Source: Cyanophora paradoxa (lineage: Eukaryota; Glaucocystophyceae; Cyanophorales; Cyanophoraceae). Taken from it: a DNA stretch of 64,000 nucleotides. The stretch's first letter is position 1. Every line of letters starts with the position of its first letter. The stretch lies in assembly GCA_004431415.1 (NCBI GenBank), contig QPMI01000563.1:1-64000 (forward strand), given 5' to 3'. This document shows, piece after piece, positions 32,798 through 46,021 of the stretch. Under the pieces are notes generated by a model that saw only the letters and a list, made by a program, of their open reading frames with translations, did no database searches and was not told where the DNA came from. A program made the position numbers and the translations under genes.

Positions 32798-35700
32798 TCA
32801 GAAGTCCTCGTCGAGCTCGTTGAAGGGCTCCACGTCCCCCCCGGGGGTCCCCTCGGAGGGGGGTACGCGCCCCGGGGCGGGGGCGTGGACGGCGGGGGGG
32901 GACGAGGCCTCGAAGAGGGGCGGGCCCGGGGAGGCGGGGTCGGCGTCCGAGGGGCTCCGAGCGGCGAGGACGTGGAGCTGCAGGGGCGAGGGCTCGAGGG
33001 GGCTGCGGAGGCGCGCGAGGGGGGCGGCGGGGCTCGCACGGAGGAGGTGGAGGCGGGGGAGGTAGCGGCGTAGGCCTTGGAGGGGGAGGCGGCCGGCGAC
33101 GCCGGGAACTGCAGCTGCACCCCGACGACCCCCGCCGCCTGTCCGCCCCGCCCCGCCCCCTCGGCCCAGCGCGGGGGCGACGGGGAGAGGGCCCGCGCGC
33201 CTTCGTGATCTCCTCCTCCTTGGCGACGGGGTTCGGGGGGGTCGGCGGCTCGTCCGCGACCCGCGCGAGCGCTTCCCGCATCGAGCCTGCGCGCCCAGGT
33301 GCGCGCGCTCGAATCCGGCCGGGGCGGCACAAGAGTCGGTCGGGGGTGCGCACTGTCCGTGGCGCTGGCGCGTGCCTTCCACGCCGCTCGCACGCGCTGA
33401 GGCAAAGTGCATCGGAAGGACGCCCTCTGATTTGGAGGGGGGAGGGGAGTGCTGTGGGGCACGGGGTCACCTGGCGGAGGGCCTTGGATCCCATCTGAGG
33501 GGGGGAAGCGTAAGCGGAGGGGGATTGGGGGGGGGGGATGGGGGTGTGGCGGGAGGGGACCTCGATGGTGTCGGCGCCGAGCAGCGGCTCGTACGTGGCG
33601 CGCAGCTGCGCCACCGCGTCCTCCAGCACCTGCACCCGCCGCCCCGCTCCTCGCCCCGAGCCGCCGCAGCCGCGCCCCCCGCTTCCCACGCACCCGCGCC
33701 CCGGCCTCCTCGCCCAGCGGCCGCACCGCCGCCTCCGCGCGCTGCACACCGTCCGCGAAGCCGCCGCGCGCGACCTCCATGTTGGTGGCCTGCGGGAGGG
33801 AGGGGATGAGACGGGGCGGGGGGAGGCGGGCGGGGTGCCGGGGCGGGGTCTGGCTGGCCTGGAGGCGGCGGCCGGCGGCGCGGGCGAGGCCCTCCACCCG
33901 CTGGATGCGCTCCTTCGCCCTGCGCCCCGGCCCGCCCCGGCCCCCGTCGCCTCCCAGGCGGGCGAGCAGAGGCGGCGCGGGGCGGGGCGGGGCGGGGCGG
34001 GGCGGGGCGGGCCTGAGGCGGACGAGGTCGAGGTGGAAGCACTCGCGGTAGAGGCGCGCGAGCTCCGCGAGGCCCGCCTGCACCCCGTTCGCCTGCCCGG
34101 GCTCCACGGGGGGGAGGTTCAGCCGCTCCATCTGCACCCCGCCCCCCGCCACGCGTCACCCGCGCATCCGGCCGGCGTGTGTCTCGGGCGGGGCGTGGCG
34201 GGGCGGGGTGTGCCTGGCGGGCGGTGTTGGGGCGGACGTGGGGCGGGGCAGACTCGGAGGCCCCGCTCGTCTCCACCGCCCAGCCGTACCGCACCTGCCC
34301 GCAGCCGCCACGGTTGGATGGCGGGGCGGCCCCTGGAAGAGGGGACGGGGCGGGGCGGGGCGGGCCTGGCCGGGGAGCATTGGCATCTGGGCGACGAGCC
34401 GGTCGTGCCCGCGCGCCATCGCCGCCTCCGCGTTCGCTGCGCCCCGCCCCCGCCCCTCGGCCCCCCGCGGCCCCCGCCCCCCATGCTCTCCAGCGCCCCA
34501 GGGTGCTCTCCCCTCGCCTCGAGAAGGAGAGCGACGAGCTCCCAGTACTAGCCGCCGACCAGCACACGCTCCCGAGCCGAGTGCCGCCTCGCGGCAGAGG
34601 GGCCAGACGGCCTCGCCCCTCCCCCCCTCGCTCGTTCCCCCCGGGTGTGGCGGGGCGGACCGGCGGCGCGCTCGAGGGCGGCGAGGGCGGCGCCCGTCGC
34701 CCGCCGCACCTCGACCTTGATCTCCGCCTCCATCTCCGCCTGCAGCTCCTGCGCGCCCCCCGGCCCCCGTCAGCCCGAGGCCCCGCCCCTCCCCCTGCCC
34801 TCGGCGGCGGGCGGGCCTTGCCGAGGCAGGACTCGAGGGTCTTGCGGGCGGTGGCGGGGAGGGCGCCCTTGAGCCGCTCGAAGGCCCCCTGCAGCAGCTG
34901 CTGCGCGGCCGCCTTCAGCGACTCCTTGTCGGTCTGGCGGCGCAGCAGGAGGAGAGGCACGGGTCACTCAGAGAGGAGGCGGAGAGGAGGGGCGGGGCGG
35001 GAGGCGGCGGGCGGGCCTGCAGCTTGAGGAGGCCGGTGAAGCCGTCGGGGCCGGCGCGGGCCCGCAGCGCCCCCCGCGCCTCCTCGAGCAGCCGCGCCGC
35101 CGCCGCGTTCGTCCCGGAGCCGACCTGCCGGCCCGCCCCGCCCGCTCGTCCCACTCCGCGGCTGCCGGCGCGGCCGGCGCGCGCGCACGCGGGCGGCGTT
35201 GGCGCGGGTGGCGGCGACGCGGAAGGCCACCGCCTCCTCCCGCAGCCGCGCCTCGATCCTGCGCCCCGCCGGCTCGGCGCGAGGCGCGAGGGCGGCGGGG
35301 CGAGGGGCGGAGAGGGGCGGACTTGTGGGCGACGTGCGGGGGCGGGGCCATGCCCGGCGAGAAGGAGGCGAAGGCGGCGCGCAGGGCCGCCTGCGCCGCC
35401 TCCTCCCTGCCCCCCAGCGCGAGTCAGGGGGGCGCTCCACGGGGCGCCCGCCGCGAGCTTGGTGACCGGTACTGGAGCTCGACCGCGAGGGCCTCCTTGG
35501 TGAGGGGCGCCCCGCCCTCCGCCAGCCGCAGGCGCCCGCGCGGCCCCTCCAGCACCCGCTCCCCGTGCCGCTCCCACGCCTCCCCCGCCGCCTCCCACGC
35601 CCGCACAGCCTCCCCCGGGCCCGCCCCGGAGACCTGCGAGGCGGCTCAAGCTCAGTGGGTTCGGAGGGCGGGGCGGGGCCGGGGGAAGCGGCGGACGCGG

Positions 35701-36996
35701 TCGGCGGCGGCGGCGATGAGGTCGGCGAGGAAGGCGGCGGAGGCGGCGCGCCCCGAGGCGGCGAGGGACCGCTCGTCCAGCAGCACCCGCAGCACCTGCG
35801 CCCCCTCGAACCCGCCCCCCGGCCTTCCTTTCGCGGCGGCGGGGCCCGCGCACCCGGTCGATGCCCTGGTCGCGCTCGGGGCCCTCGCCGTGGACGCCGT
35901 ACCCCCGCACGGAGGCGAAGGCGGCGAGTAGGGGGGAGGAGCGGCGGCGGAGGGCGGCGAGGATGGAGGCCTCGGCGTCGGCCTGCGGGGCGGGTGAGGT
36001 GGGGTGGGATGAGGTGGGCGGGGGGCCGCGCCTTTGCGCCGCGGACGACGAGGTGGAGGGCGCCGAGCGGGGGCCGGTCGTGCTGGGGCGGGGGCAGGGC
36101 GGGGGCGGGGCGGGGGCGGCGTGCGGGAGCTCGCCGAGCTCCTGCGCCCCCGCCCCCGACTTCTTGCGCCCGAAGGGGAGCGCCCGAAGATGCCGCCCCC
36201 CTTCGACCCCTTCATCGACCCCCCGTCTCCACCGCCTGCCGCCCCAGCGCCGGCGGCGGCGGCGGCGGGCGGAGGCGCGCCCCGCGGCGAGGCGCGCGGC
36301 GGCCGCCTCGAGGGCGGCGAGGGGCGCGAGGCCCGACTCGTCGCCCCCGGCGACGTCGGCCTCGCCGACGCACAGCACGACGGAGGTGGCGGCGAGCAGC
36401 GCCGGCACTAGCGCCGCCGACTCCGCCAGCGCCTCCGCGCCCCGCGCGTCCGCAAAGTGCGAGAGGCGGTACCGCAGGAGCCCCACGCGCAGCTGCGCGG
36501 CGCGGTGGCCCCCGTCAGCCCAGCGCGAGGGCAGGGGGGCGGGGCGGGCGGGGCACCGGAGCGGCGTGCGCGGCGCCCGCGGCGGCGAGCTTGGGGGTCT
36601 TCATGATGTCCGCGAGGGGCTTCGGGCCCATGTCCACGTCGCAGACGGCGAGGGAGCCCTGCGGGGAGCGCCCGTGCGCTTGCTCCAGCGTGCCCCCGGT
36701 GAGGATCTGACCGCAGCGTGCCCCCGGTGAGGCCCTGGCGCGCGCGGAGCAGCCCCGGGAGCTAACCTCGGTGATAATCGACTCGAAGAGCGGAAACCGC
36801 GCCGAAGAGATGAGGAGCAGCAGCGCGACTTGCTCCTGCACGTGAGGGCAGGAGGGTGACGACAAGCGGGCAGACGCGGAGCCGCGCGCTGCACCTCCTG
36901 GGGGACCGAGTTGAGCGTGCTGAATCCATCGGCAAGGGTGACGATGCGAGGCCGGCGAGCATCATCTTCTGCGCTAGAAGCTAGGAGAGCCGGCAT
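32798..36996 (-). CDS. long coiled-coil-rich protein, family unrecognised
   Basis: Starts MPALLASSAEDDARRPRIVT at 36996. Early exons read ADGFSTLNSVPQEVQ, EQVALLLLISSARFPLFESI, GTLEQAHGRSPQGSLAVCDV and DMGPKPLADIMKTPKLAAAG, then VGLLRYRLSHFADARGAEAL and LVPALLAATSVVLCVGEADV. The rest is mainly helical with heptad-like spacing: LRVLLDERSLAASGRAASAA, EEAVAFRVAATRANAARVRA, KAAAQQLLQGAFERLKGALP, LQAEMEAEIKVEVRRATGAA, VQVLEDAVAQLRATYEPLLG. A disordered Pro/Ser tail ends VEPFNELDEDF. At least 18 short introns. Architecture (globular N-terminus, long coiled coil, acidic tail) fits a structural, trafficking or cytoskeletal protein, but no signature motif supports a specific call. It is divergently paired with the ubinuclein gene, 239 bp away. 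Confidence 0.6.
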
Positions 36997-37235
36997 TGTA
37001 TGCGGCCAACTGCCGCAGCACGGCTAGAGCTGACCCCTCGACTTCCGATCAGCCACGCTGTGCTTCGCGGCAGTGCTACCTTCGGCTAGGTTCTAAGATG
37101 CTACTTTCGGCTAGGTTCTAAGGGCTCGCTGATCCCGGGTCGCCTGTATCGTCGCAACGCGTTGGACGGGCTGCAGGTACCCCCCCCCTAGGCGGGCTCC
37201 GGGGCTCAGCTTTTCGTCTCGCTGCTGCATTCCCG

Positions 37236-40200
37236 ATGTCGGCGAGCGAAACGCCGCCTGCGGGGGCGTCGCAGCCCGCAGCAGTGGCCCCCGCGCTTCG
37301 AGCCAAACGCTTCCAAATTGACTTGACGGGCGGCGACGGCACCGTCAAGTTCTCGTTCAAAAAGCTACAGCAGGAGAAGCGTGCGCAGACGGAGACTGCT
37401 TCTCCCTCCGCCGACAAGCTGGATCCCGCAGCCGGTCTCCCCCTTTTGAAATCCTATAGCGCGTTCACTTCCTGAAAGCACTCCACCGCAGCGTCGGGAT
37501 CATTGATCACCGATGTACGTGCGTCAGTGGATGCTCCAAGCCATGCTTCGGGAGCCGGAAATGTCCCCAAGGACGTACCTAAGGACCTGGCGGCCAAGAT
37601 CCTTGAGAAGAAGGGCAAGGGCGTCGAGGTGAGGCCACTTCCCGCTCACGTGCACTGAGCACGCATAAGTGATCGCCGTATGCGCCGCGCACAGCTGCCC
37701 TCCAGCAGCGGGACCGGCACAAGACTGACCAGCGTCATTGCACGCATCGAGCGCCTGTACAACCCGGCCTCGGCGGTGCGATGCTTCTCGGATGGATGCG
37801 AGGACCGGCGTCTCACGCGGCGCCGCAGGAGTTTGTCGGGTTCGACGCGGACGTAGGCTACGACCCGGACGACCCGTTCATCGACGACGAGGAGCTGGTG
37901 CGGTGCCGCGTGCGCCCTGCGCACGGGCCCGCGCTGAAGCCCGGGTCCTCCCGTGCAGGCGAAGACCGTCGGCGGCAAGAAGACGAACGAGCGCCCCAAA
38001 GAGAAGGGGTTCTTCATCACGGAGGGCGACGAGGAGATCCAGACGATCAAGCGCGCCCAGCCGCTCTCCCTCCGCGCTGCACGGCGCATCTGACGACCGC
38101 ATGACTCCTCAGGATTCGGCGGCAGGAGGCCGCGCCGCCCCCGAAAGTCCGGCGGAAGCCCGCGCCGTCTTCCTCGCCGGCCTCGCCCGCGGCGGCGGCG
38201 GCGCCTGCCAAGGGAGTGAAAAAGAAGAAGGAGGCGGAGGTGGGCGGAGGGGCAGGCGAGAGCCCTGCGGCGCACGCGCAGCCGAAGTCCAAGGGGCCCA
38301 AGGGCATCGCGAAGGCGCCGCCGCCGCCGCCGGCCGACGAGGAAGGGAGCGAGAGCAGCAGCGGGAGCGATGAGGGGGGCAGCGGAGGCGGTGGCGGCGG
38401 CGGCAGCGGCGGAGGCGGGGCGGAGGAGGCCAAGAAAGCGGAGCGGCCGTGCCGGGTGCGCGGGCCTGCTGTGGGCCCTTGGCGGCGGCCCCGCCGGCGC
38501 CGAGCGGGCGGGGCGGGGCGCAGCCGATGCCAGGGGACGTGGAGTCTATGCTCGGCGAGCTGGCGCAGCAGTTCGGCAACAAGCCCGGCGCCCCGCCGGC
38601 GGATGGCAAGCAGGCCTCCCCGGCCGTCGGCGCCGGCCGCGGCCGCTCTGACCTCAACCCCCTCCTCCTCCGCATCGACGCCGCGTTCAGGCGAGCGCGC
38701 CGCCTGCCGCCCGCACTCGCCCTCGCCGGGGCGCGGCGCGACCGCCTGGTGCCCCCGCAGCGCGGCCAAGTCGAAGGGCTTCGGCACGCCCCGCAGCGAC
38801 ATGCTGCGGCGGCTCTCGCAGGTCCTGGGCCTCCAGCCGAACTCCATAAATGCGCGTCCCGTCCGGCACCCGAGGCCCCCGCCCCGCCCGCGCCCGCCCC
38901 CTGAGGCCCGGCGGGGGCACAGAACCGGCTAAAGAAGCTCTCGTCGTCGGCGCCGAAGCCGCCGGAGCCGAAGAAGGACCCGCTGGAGGTCGGCCAGGAG
39001 ATGCTCGAGAAGTTCACCCGAAGGTGCGGAGGCCGGGGGGAGGCCCCGCGACCCCTCCCCACCAGGCAGGCCACGAGCTCGCCTCACGCCCCCGCCCCCC
39101 GCGCAGCCTGCAGAAACACGTCGCCGCCGAGATCGAGAAGCTGGGCGCGGCTTACAAGGAGCCTCTCGCGGCGCCCAAGCCTCCCGAGCCCGACTCGGCG
39201 GCCGCCGGCGAGGGCGCCGCCAAGGCCCCGACCGCCGCCGAGCTCGCCCGCAAGCAGGCCAAGGACGAGGGTGCGGGCGGCGGCGCCTGCTGTCGGCGCG
39301 CCCCCCGTCCGCGCCCTTCTCACCGGCTGGGGCCGCAGCGAGCAAGTTCCCCTGGGCGGAGGACGGCAAACTGTGCGCATGGGCGGGGCCGGGAAGGGCG
39401 CTCAGCTGCGGGCGCCTCTCGTGCGTGGGTGCGACACGGGGGCGGGGCGCAGGCTGGTGTACGAGACGCTCTACTGGATGAACTACGTCTCGACGCTGCG
39501 CGCGCTCCTCGCCGAGATGGAGGCCCGCAAGGAGAGCCCCGCCCTCCAGTGGCGCAAGTTCTGGGAGCAGGTACCCCCACCAGAGACCCCCCCCCCTCCC
39601 CCGAGCGGCTCCTGAGGCAGGGGCGCAGCTCACGAACTTCTGGCCGAAGGGCCGCATGACGAGCGACGCGCTCAAGTCCATCTACTCGAAGATATCCACG
39701 CAGGTGCCCGCCCCTCGCTCCTCTGGCACTGCGTTCTGTGCCGAGCGGCGCCGCTGGCGGCCGGCAGCGCAAGGGCGCGGGGCGCAAGCCGAAGAAGGAG
39801 GGGGAGGCAGGCAAGGCGGCCCCCGCGCTCGTCAGCTGGATCTCCCCCCAGGAGCGGGTGCGCCGCGCTTGCCGCGCCCCCGCCGCTCCCGCTCCTCGAC
39901 CGAGCCGGGCGGGGGCGGGCACGCAGGCGAACCGCGACTTCGGGACGACGCCCGAGCGGGCCGCCTTCCTCGCGAAGAAGAAGGCCGCCGCCGAGGCCGC
40001 CGCCGCCGCCGCCTCCGCCTCCTCGGGCCCCGCCGAGGCTGCCCCGGGGGCCTCCTCGTCGGACGCCGCGGCGGCCTCGCAGCCCGGCTCCGCGACAAAG
40101 CCCGACGCCCAGCCGAAGAAGCGCAAGTCCTCCGCCCCCGCCTCCGCCCCCGCCGCCAGCGGAGACCCCGAGCAAGGCGCCGCAAAGCCCAAGAAGCCCA

Positions 40201-40993
40201 AGAAGGCCGCAACGCCGGCGGCGCCGGCGGCGGGCGGCACGGAAGGGGCGGCGCCGGAGGCAGCGAGGGCGGCGGCTGCGGGGGAGAAGAAGGAGACGAA
40301 GAAGCGGCCACGCAAGTCGGCCGATGAGGGCGTCGAGGCCGGCGCTGAGGGCTCCGCCAAGCGCGGCAAAGGGGCGGCAGCGGCGGCCTCGGCGCCGGCC
40401 GCGAGCGCCCCGCCGCCTCCTTCCGCGTCGCCGCCGCCTCCGCTGGCGGCCGCGGCGCCCCTGCCGGCGCCGGCCCTGCCACCCGCCGCCCCGCCGCTCG
40501 GTGTGCCGGCGCAGCCGCCCCCGGGGTCTGCCCAGCCGCCCAGCGTCCCCTCGGCGGCGCTCCCTCCTGCACCTGCAGCCCCTTCCCTCTCCGGCTTCGG
40601 CACCCCAGCGCCGCCCGCCCCTGCAGCCAGCGCCGCTACCGCTGCCGCCCGCCCAAAGGCCCCCGCCGCTCCTCCTGGCGCCCCCCCGCGAGCGCACCTA
40701 CGGCGAACCGGCCCCCTTTCCAGACCATCCCTGCCCCCGCCCAGCAGGCCGGCGCCCCCGCCCTAGCGTCCCCTGGCGGCCCCGCCCCCGCCCTCAAGCC
40801 CCCCGCAGCCCCGGGGCCGCGCACCCCCTCCGCCCCTCCGCAGATTTTCGTCCCCTCCGGGTCGCAGCCGGCTTCGGCTCCAGGCGCAGCAGCGGCCCCG
40901 GTCCCCGCCGCGTCCGCAGGCGTTGCGCGCGCTGGGGGCCCCGCTCCCACCCCGCCCCCCCTCTTCTCGACCTCCCCCGCGCCCTCCCCCTAG
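37236..40993 (+). CDS. ubinuclein / HPC2-type histone chaperone subunit
   Basis: Starts MSASETPPAG at 37236. The Hpc2-related domain is clear: GYDPDDPFIDDEEL (about 37855-37900), followed after an intron by KEKGFFITEGDEEIQ. This domain contacts HIRA in the complex that deposits histone H3.3 outside replication. A Lys-rich, acidic and Gly-rich linker follows, then a ubinuclein middle-domain pattern: LGELAQQFGNK, LQKHVAAEIEKLGAAYKEPL, SKFPWAEDGKL, LVYETLYWMNYVSTLRALLA and LTNFWPKGRM, matching the KFxW..LWPKGWM pattern of UBN1. The C-terminus is an Ala/Pro-rich tail with several KKPKK/KKRPRK basic clusters (nuclear signals). One frame stops at 40766; another continues naturally from 40688 to TAG at 40991-40993, and the switch lies at a 7-base C run (40681-40687). 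I therefore give the longer end. Confidence 0.85.
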
Positions 40994-41871
40994 CTATAGT
41001 TCACTTTGCTCGCTCGCAAGGATGTGCAATCGAAATCGAAATCGAAATCGAAGTCCAACACCAGGCCGTCGATATGTCCCTCCAACAGGCCTAAGGACGC
41101 GCATGCGCATCGAATGCCATCGATATCGTTTTGTTGCAGGAGCGGCTGCAGCGTGTACAGTGTAGCCTGCAGCCTGTAGCCTGCAGCGGCAGTGCAGCGC
41201 TGCAGCAGCGGCACTGCCGGAGTGCAGCCTGTTGGCGCCGAAGTTGGCGGAAGTTGGCGCGCGCATGCGCAAGGTAGCCTACCGTGCAACACAATATTAT
41301 GACGGTCAAATTTATGTCTTTATAAAACCCGAGCCTTCTATATATAAAATTATGTCGCCATGAAATTTTCAGACTTGTGTGGGACGGTAAATTGGGGGGG
41401 GGTAACATTAAGCACGCCCTACTATGACGTCCCCAAATTATGTCGTCATGCCAAGTTTTCGGCGACATAGTTTGGGGATGACATATAATAAATTAAGTGC
41501 GTACCTTAATATTATGTTTTACGGTATACGTACGCGTAGGTACGTAGGTGTCCTTTTTTGAATTGAAGTTTTTTTCTGGCCATGGGGTGGAAGTTGCAAT
41601 TGGGGCTACTAACCCACTACCCGGTCACGTCGACGTCTATGATCTATCAGCTGCCGCGCGCTGCGCGTCGACGTCAGCTGGCAGGCGCAGCTTCCAGCTA
41701 GATTTGAGCGGAGGCGCATCACCAGCAGCGATTGACGATCGTTAGCAAGTCGCCCAAGGCTGCTTGCAGTGCGCCGGTAGCGTATGGACAAGATGGGCGT
41801 GGGGCGGAGCGGACCTTCAAGCTAGGCGGCGGCAAATGAAGCCAAGAAGCCGTTAGAGAGGCGACAGCACG
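40994..41871. other. intergenic DNA with dense short palindromes
   Basis: 41025-41060 has tandem AATCGAA words. 41155-41230 is built of CTGCAG/GCAGTGCAGC repeats. 41335-41480 holds two inverted copies of an ATTATGTCGCCATG-like word. The region immediately before 41872 is presumably the leader of the cyclase-like gene. No gene seen. Confidence 0.5.
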
Positions 41872-44800
41872 ATGAGCGGCGTGCGGAGCGCCAGCTTCGC
41901 CAGCGCGCCGGCTGCCCCAGTTGCCGGGCCCAGCTCGCGCCCCGCCCCAGTTGGAGTCGGCGGAAGCGATAGCAGCCCCATCCCTCGGGCAGACAGCTGG
42001 ATTCGGCGCCCGGTGAACACCGGCGAAGATCGACGTGTCGAGTCCCCTGGCGGCTTCTCTCTCGGCCACGCTTCAGGCGGCGTTCAAGCAGGAACCTTCA
42101 AACACATGCGGCGACTCCACCTGAGCCGCACGGAGAGCCTGCCTGCTGAGCCGCCGGAATGGGGCGCGGGCTTGCCCCGTATCAGCCACCGCAGCCATGG
42201 CGACTCTCCGGCCGCGCCCGCCTCCCTGGGCCCGATCAACCAACACGTTCTCGTGCGAAAGCCCCGCCCCGCACCGCTCCACTCGCGGGCGAGGCCGCTC
42301 ATCGCTCCGGCAGCCCTATGTGCCCTACCGCACGCTCGCCTCTGCGCTCCCGCAGCTGGCGGAGCTGCGAGAGGGCTCGAAGGTCACCTTGTGCTCCATG
42401 CAGGGCGCCGGACTCCTCGTGGACGGTTCGTGGCTCGCTTGAAGTCTTCCCCGACGACCGCAGCGGGTGAGGGAGCGGTGCGGGGGCGGGCGCAGTGGCC
42501 GGCTTCAGCTCGCTGGCGCGCTCGTTCACGCGGAGCGACGCGGCTTCGGCGAGCGAGGAGCTCTGCGGGACGCTGAACGAGTACATGCACCGCCTCGTCG
42601 AGTGCCTCCACGCCCGCGGCGCCGAGTGCGCGCCCCGCTGCCCGAGCGCCGCCGCCCGGGCCAGGCGCGTTGCTGAGGGGTGTGGTGCCGGGGGCGCGCA
42701 GCATCCTCCAGTACCTCGGCGACGCAGGCCCGCCGCGCTCTCCTCCCCGCGCTTCCTCGACCCCGCCCCGCTCGCGCTGCTCACCTGCGCGCGCCTCCTC
42801 TGCAGTCGTCGCGTTCATCCCGGTCTCGGCGGGGCGCTCGAAGCGGGCGGCGGGGGCGGCGGCGGTGGACGCGGCGCGCGCAATCCGCGCCATCTCCTTC
42901 CAGCGCGACCAGCACAAGCTCACCGCCCACACGGGCGTCGGTCCGCCCGCCCCCCGCCCCGCCCCGCCGCCGCCGCGCCCCCTGAAAGGGGCGTGCAGGG
43001 GTCGGGGAGCTGGTGGTGTACCTGCTGAGGGGCTGCGAGCGCTCCTCGCAGGCGATCTTCGCCGGCGACCTCGTCGTCCAGGCGCGCCGGCCCCGCCGCC
43101 CTCCCCCGCGAGGACGGGCGCCGAGGCGGGCCGGGCAGGTGTGCGAGGCGCAGCGGGCGTCGTGGGGCGAGGAGATCATCGTGACGGAGGAGGCGCGGGC
43201 GCTGCTGGAGCTCGAGGAGGGCCCCGACGTGAGGCGCCTCCCCGCGCACCCCGGCGAGGCCCCCGCCCGGCCCCTCCACCGCCTCCTCCAGCCCCCGCCC
43301 TCCAAGCCCAGCCGCAAGGCCAGCGTCGCCCCCGCCGACCTCCCCGCCGTCGCGCCCCCGCCCGCCGGCGCCTCCTGCGGCTGCGGCGCCCCGCTCCCCG
43401 TCCGCCCCACGCCCCCCTCTCGCACGCACTGCGCCCAGGCCCCTCACGCCCCGCGCCACACAGGAGGGCTCCCGTGAGGCCGCGGCGGCGCTCCGGCCGT
43501 ACGCGGACGAGCTGATGTGCCTCGTGCCCGGTGCGGGGAGCGAGGGGGCGGGGCGGCGGGGGGCGGGGCGCCTCTGAGGGGCGGGGGCAGCGATGGCGGC
43601 GGAGGGCGGGGCGAACTCGTTCTGGGCGCACGACATCCGCACCGTTTACTGCGTCTTCGGTGCCCCCGCCCAGCCCCCTGCAAGCCCCCATCACGCGCGC
43701 CCCCGCTGACGCCGCCCCTCGCAGCCTCCTTCCCCGAGGCCCGCCCGTGCCGCCGCCGGGGGTCGGTGCGGGGCGCCCCTCGTGGCTGAGCGGGGCGGGG
43801 CGGGGCGCAGCTGGACGCGGCGCACCTGGAGGAGGCGGGGGGCGGCGGGGGCGGCGAGGGGCGCGCCGAGCGCGTGGGCCTCGTCGTCCGCTCGCTCCAC
43901 GGCGTCGCCGAGGACTACGGCGGTCCGCCCCGCCCCCCACCGCACCCCGCACCTGACTCCCCGCCCCGCCTCCCTGCCCGCAGGCTCCGTGAACAAGGTC
44001 ATGATTGACGAGAAGGCGAGCCCGCCGCATACCCCTCCCCCGCTCGCTCCGCCGCCCGCGACGCCCCGGGGCCCCCCCAGGGCGCCTCGGCGATCATCGG
44101 CTTCGGCCTCCCGGGTGGCTACGCCCACGAGGACGGCGCGCCTACCTTCTTCCCGCCCCCCCCCCCCCCCCCCCCCCCCTCCCCCTAACTCGAGCCTGCA
44201 GACGCGGAGCGGGCGACGCGGGCGGCGCTGGCGCTGCAGTCCTGGTTCGCCGAGACCGACGCGCCCTTCGCCTGCGGGGTCCGTCCCGCCCCGCCCCGCC
44301 CCGCCCCCGCCCCGCCCCCGCCCCCCGCGCCTCTCATCTGACGGCAGGTCGTCGGCGGCCGCACCTTCTGCGGCTCCCTCGGCGCCCCCTGCCGCAAAGG
44401 CGCCCCACCGCCCCCTCCCCCCCCTGCTCCGCTTCCTGCAGCTGCAGTAGCTGACCTGGAGGGCCTCTCTCCTCAGAGCACGCCCTTATCGGCGACTGCG
44501 TCATCCTCGCCGGTGCCCCCTCCTCCCCGCTCCCTGCGCCCTCGCCTCGCAGGCCCCGGCCGAGCGGCGGGGGCGGCAGCGCGGCTGATGGGGGCGGCGC
44601 GCGCGGCGATCAACGGCGGAGGCGTCTCCGACTCGGGCAGAGCCCGCCAGCAGGTGCGGCGGCCGCGGGCCCTCGGGGGGCCCCTCCGCGAGCCGCGCCC
44701 AGCGCCCCCGGCAGGAGGTCCTCTGCGACGCGAGCATCGTCACCGCTGTCGCCGCCCGCGGCCGCTGGCCCGTGCGCCCGCCCCGCTGCTCCCCTCCAAA

Positions 44801-45977
44801 GGGCCACCGCTGAGACGGCCCGCGGCAGGGGTTCGCGCTCGATCCCCTCCCCCCCGTCCCCGTGAAGGGCTTCTCGGATCCCGTGCCCGTCTTCCGGCCC
44901 CGCCTGGCCCCCGACGGGCCCCCGCCCGCCCCGGCCCCGCTCCTCGACTCGGTGAGCGCCGCCGCGTCCACGGCCAGCAGGCCGCGCGCCGCGCCTCTGA
45001 GCGGGCGGGGGCGCAGGAGGCGGCGGCGGGGGGGCCCAACGAGGGGGAGGCCGAGTCCGAAGAGGGGCGGGACCCCGTCCCCTGGTGCCCATCCCCCTCC
45101 CCCATCTCCCCCCTCCGCCGCCCTAAGTCTGCGGGGCGCAGCCTGGGGCGGGAGGGGGAGCTGGCGCGGGCGACGGGGGCGGTGGAGGCGCTGGTGGCGC
45201 ACGGACGCGGGGCGACGGTCGTCGTCGAGGGCGACGCCGGCTACGGCAAGGTCCGCCCCGCCCCGCGCCCCCGCCGCCCCCGCCCCGCTCACCTCGCCCC
45301 CGGCAGACGCGCCTGGTCGAGGAGCTGGCGCGGGTGTGCGCCCTCCGCCGCGTGCGCGTCCTCCGCTGCGCCGGGGGCGCCCTCGAGGTGCGCCCCTGCG
45401 GGATGGGGGGCCTGCGGGAGAGCCTCGCGCCAGCGCGCCGCGCCGCGCCGCGCCGCCTCGCGGGGTGCTGAGAGGCGGGCAGGAGACGACGGCGCTGTGG
45501 GCGCTGCGGGGCGTGCTGGCCTCCCTCGCCGACGTCTCCAGCCCCGAGGCCATGCGCGCCGACCTCGTCCCCCGCGCCCTCCTCACGTGCCCCCGCCCCC
45601 CACCCGCCCCGCTAGCTAGCCCCCTCTCTCCCTCCCCGCATCCCCTCACTCTGCTCGCCTCGCAGCGAGTCGGACTGCTCGATGCTCTGGACCTGCTTCT
45701 TCGACTCGGGTGCGGGCACGGCGGGGCGGGGCGGGGCCGCTCTCTGGTGCTGAGGGGCGGGGGCGGGGCGGGCAGAGACGCTGGAGGGGAAGGGGAGCAC
45801 GAGCACGGGGAGCGAGGTGGAGGGAGACCTGGCGCTGCGCCGCTCGTACCGCAACCGCGCCGGGGGGGCCGACCCCGACCCCCTCCTCGCGTACAGCAAG
45901 CGCTCCCGCCGCCGCAGCAACGCCCTCGGCACCGGCATGGAGATCATCGTCCTCCGCGTCGCCACCGTCCTCTCCCG

Positions 45978-46021
<44 letters not shown>

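Noticed and set aside
32798-36996. Dynamin/GBP-like GTPase
   Set aside because: Helical C-terminal half is suggestive, but no P-loop GxxxxGK[ST] or DxxG motif was found.
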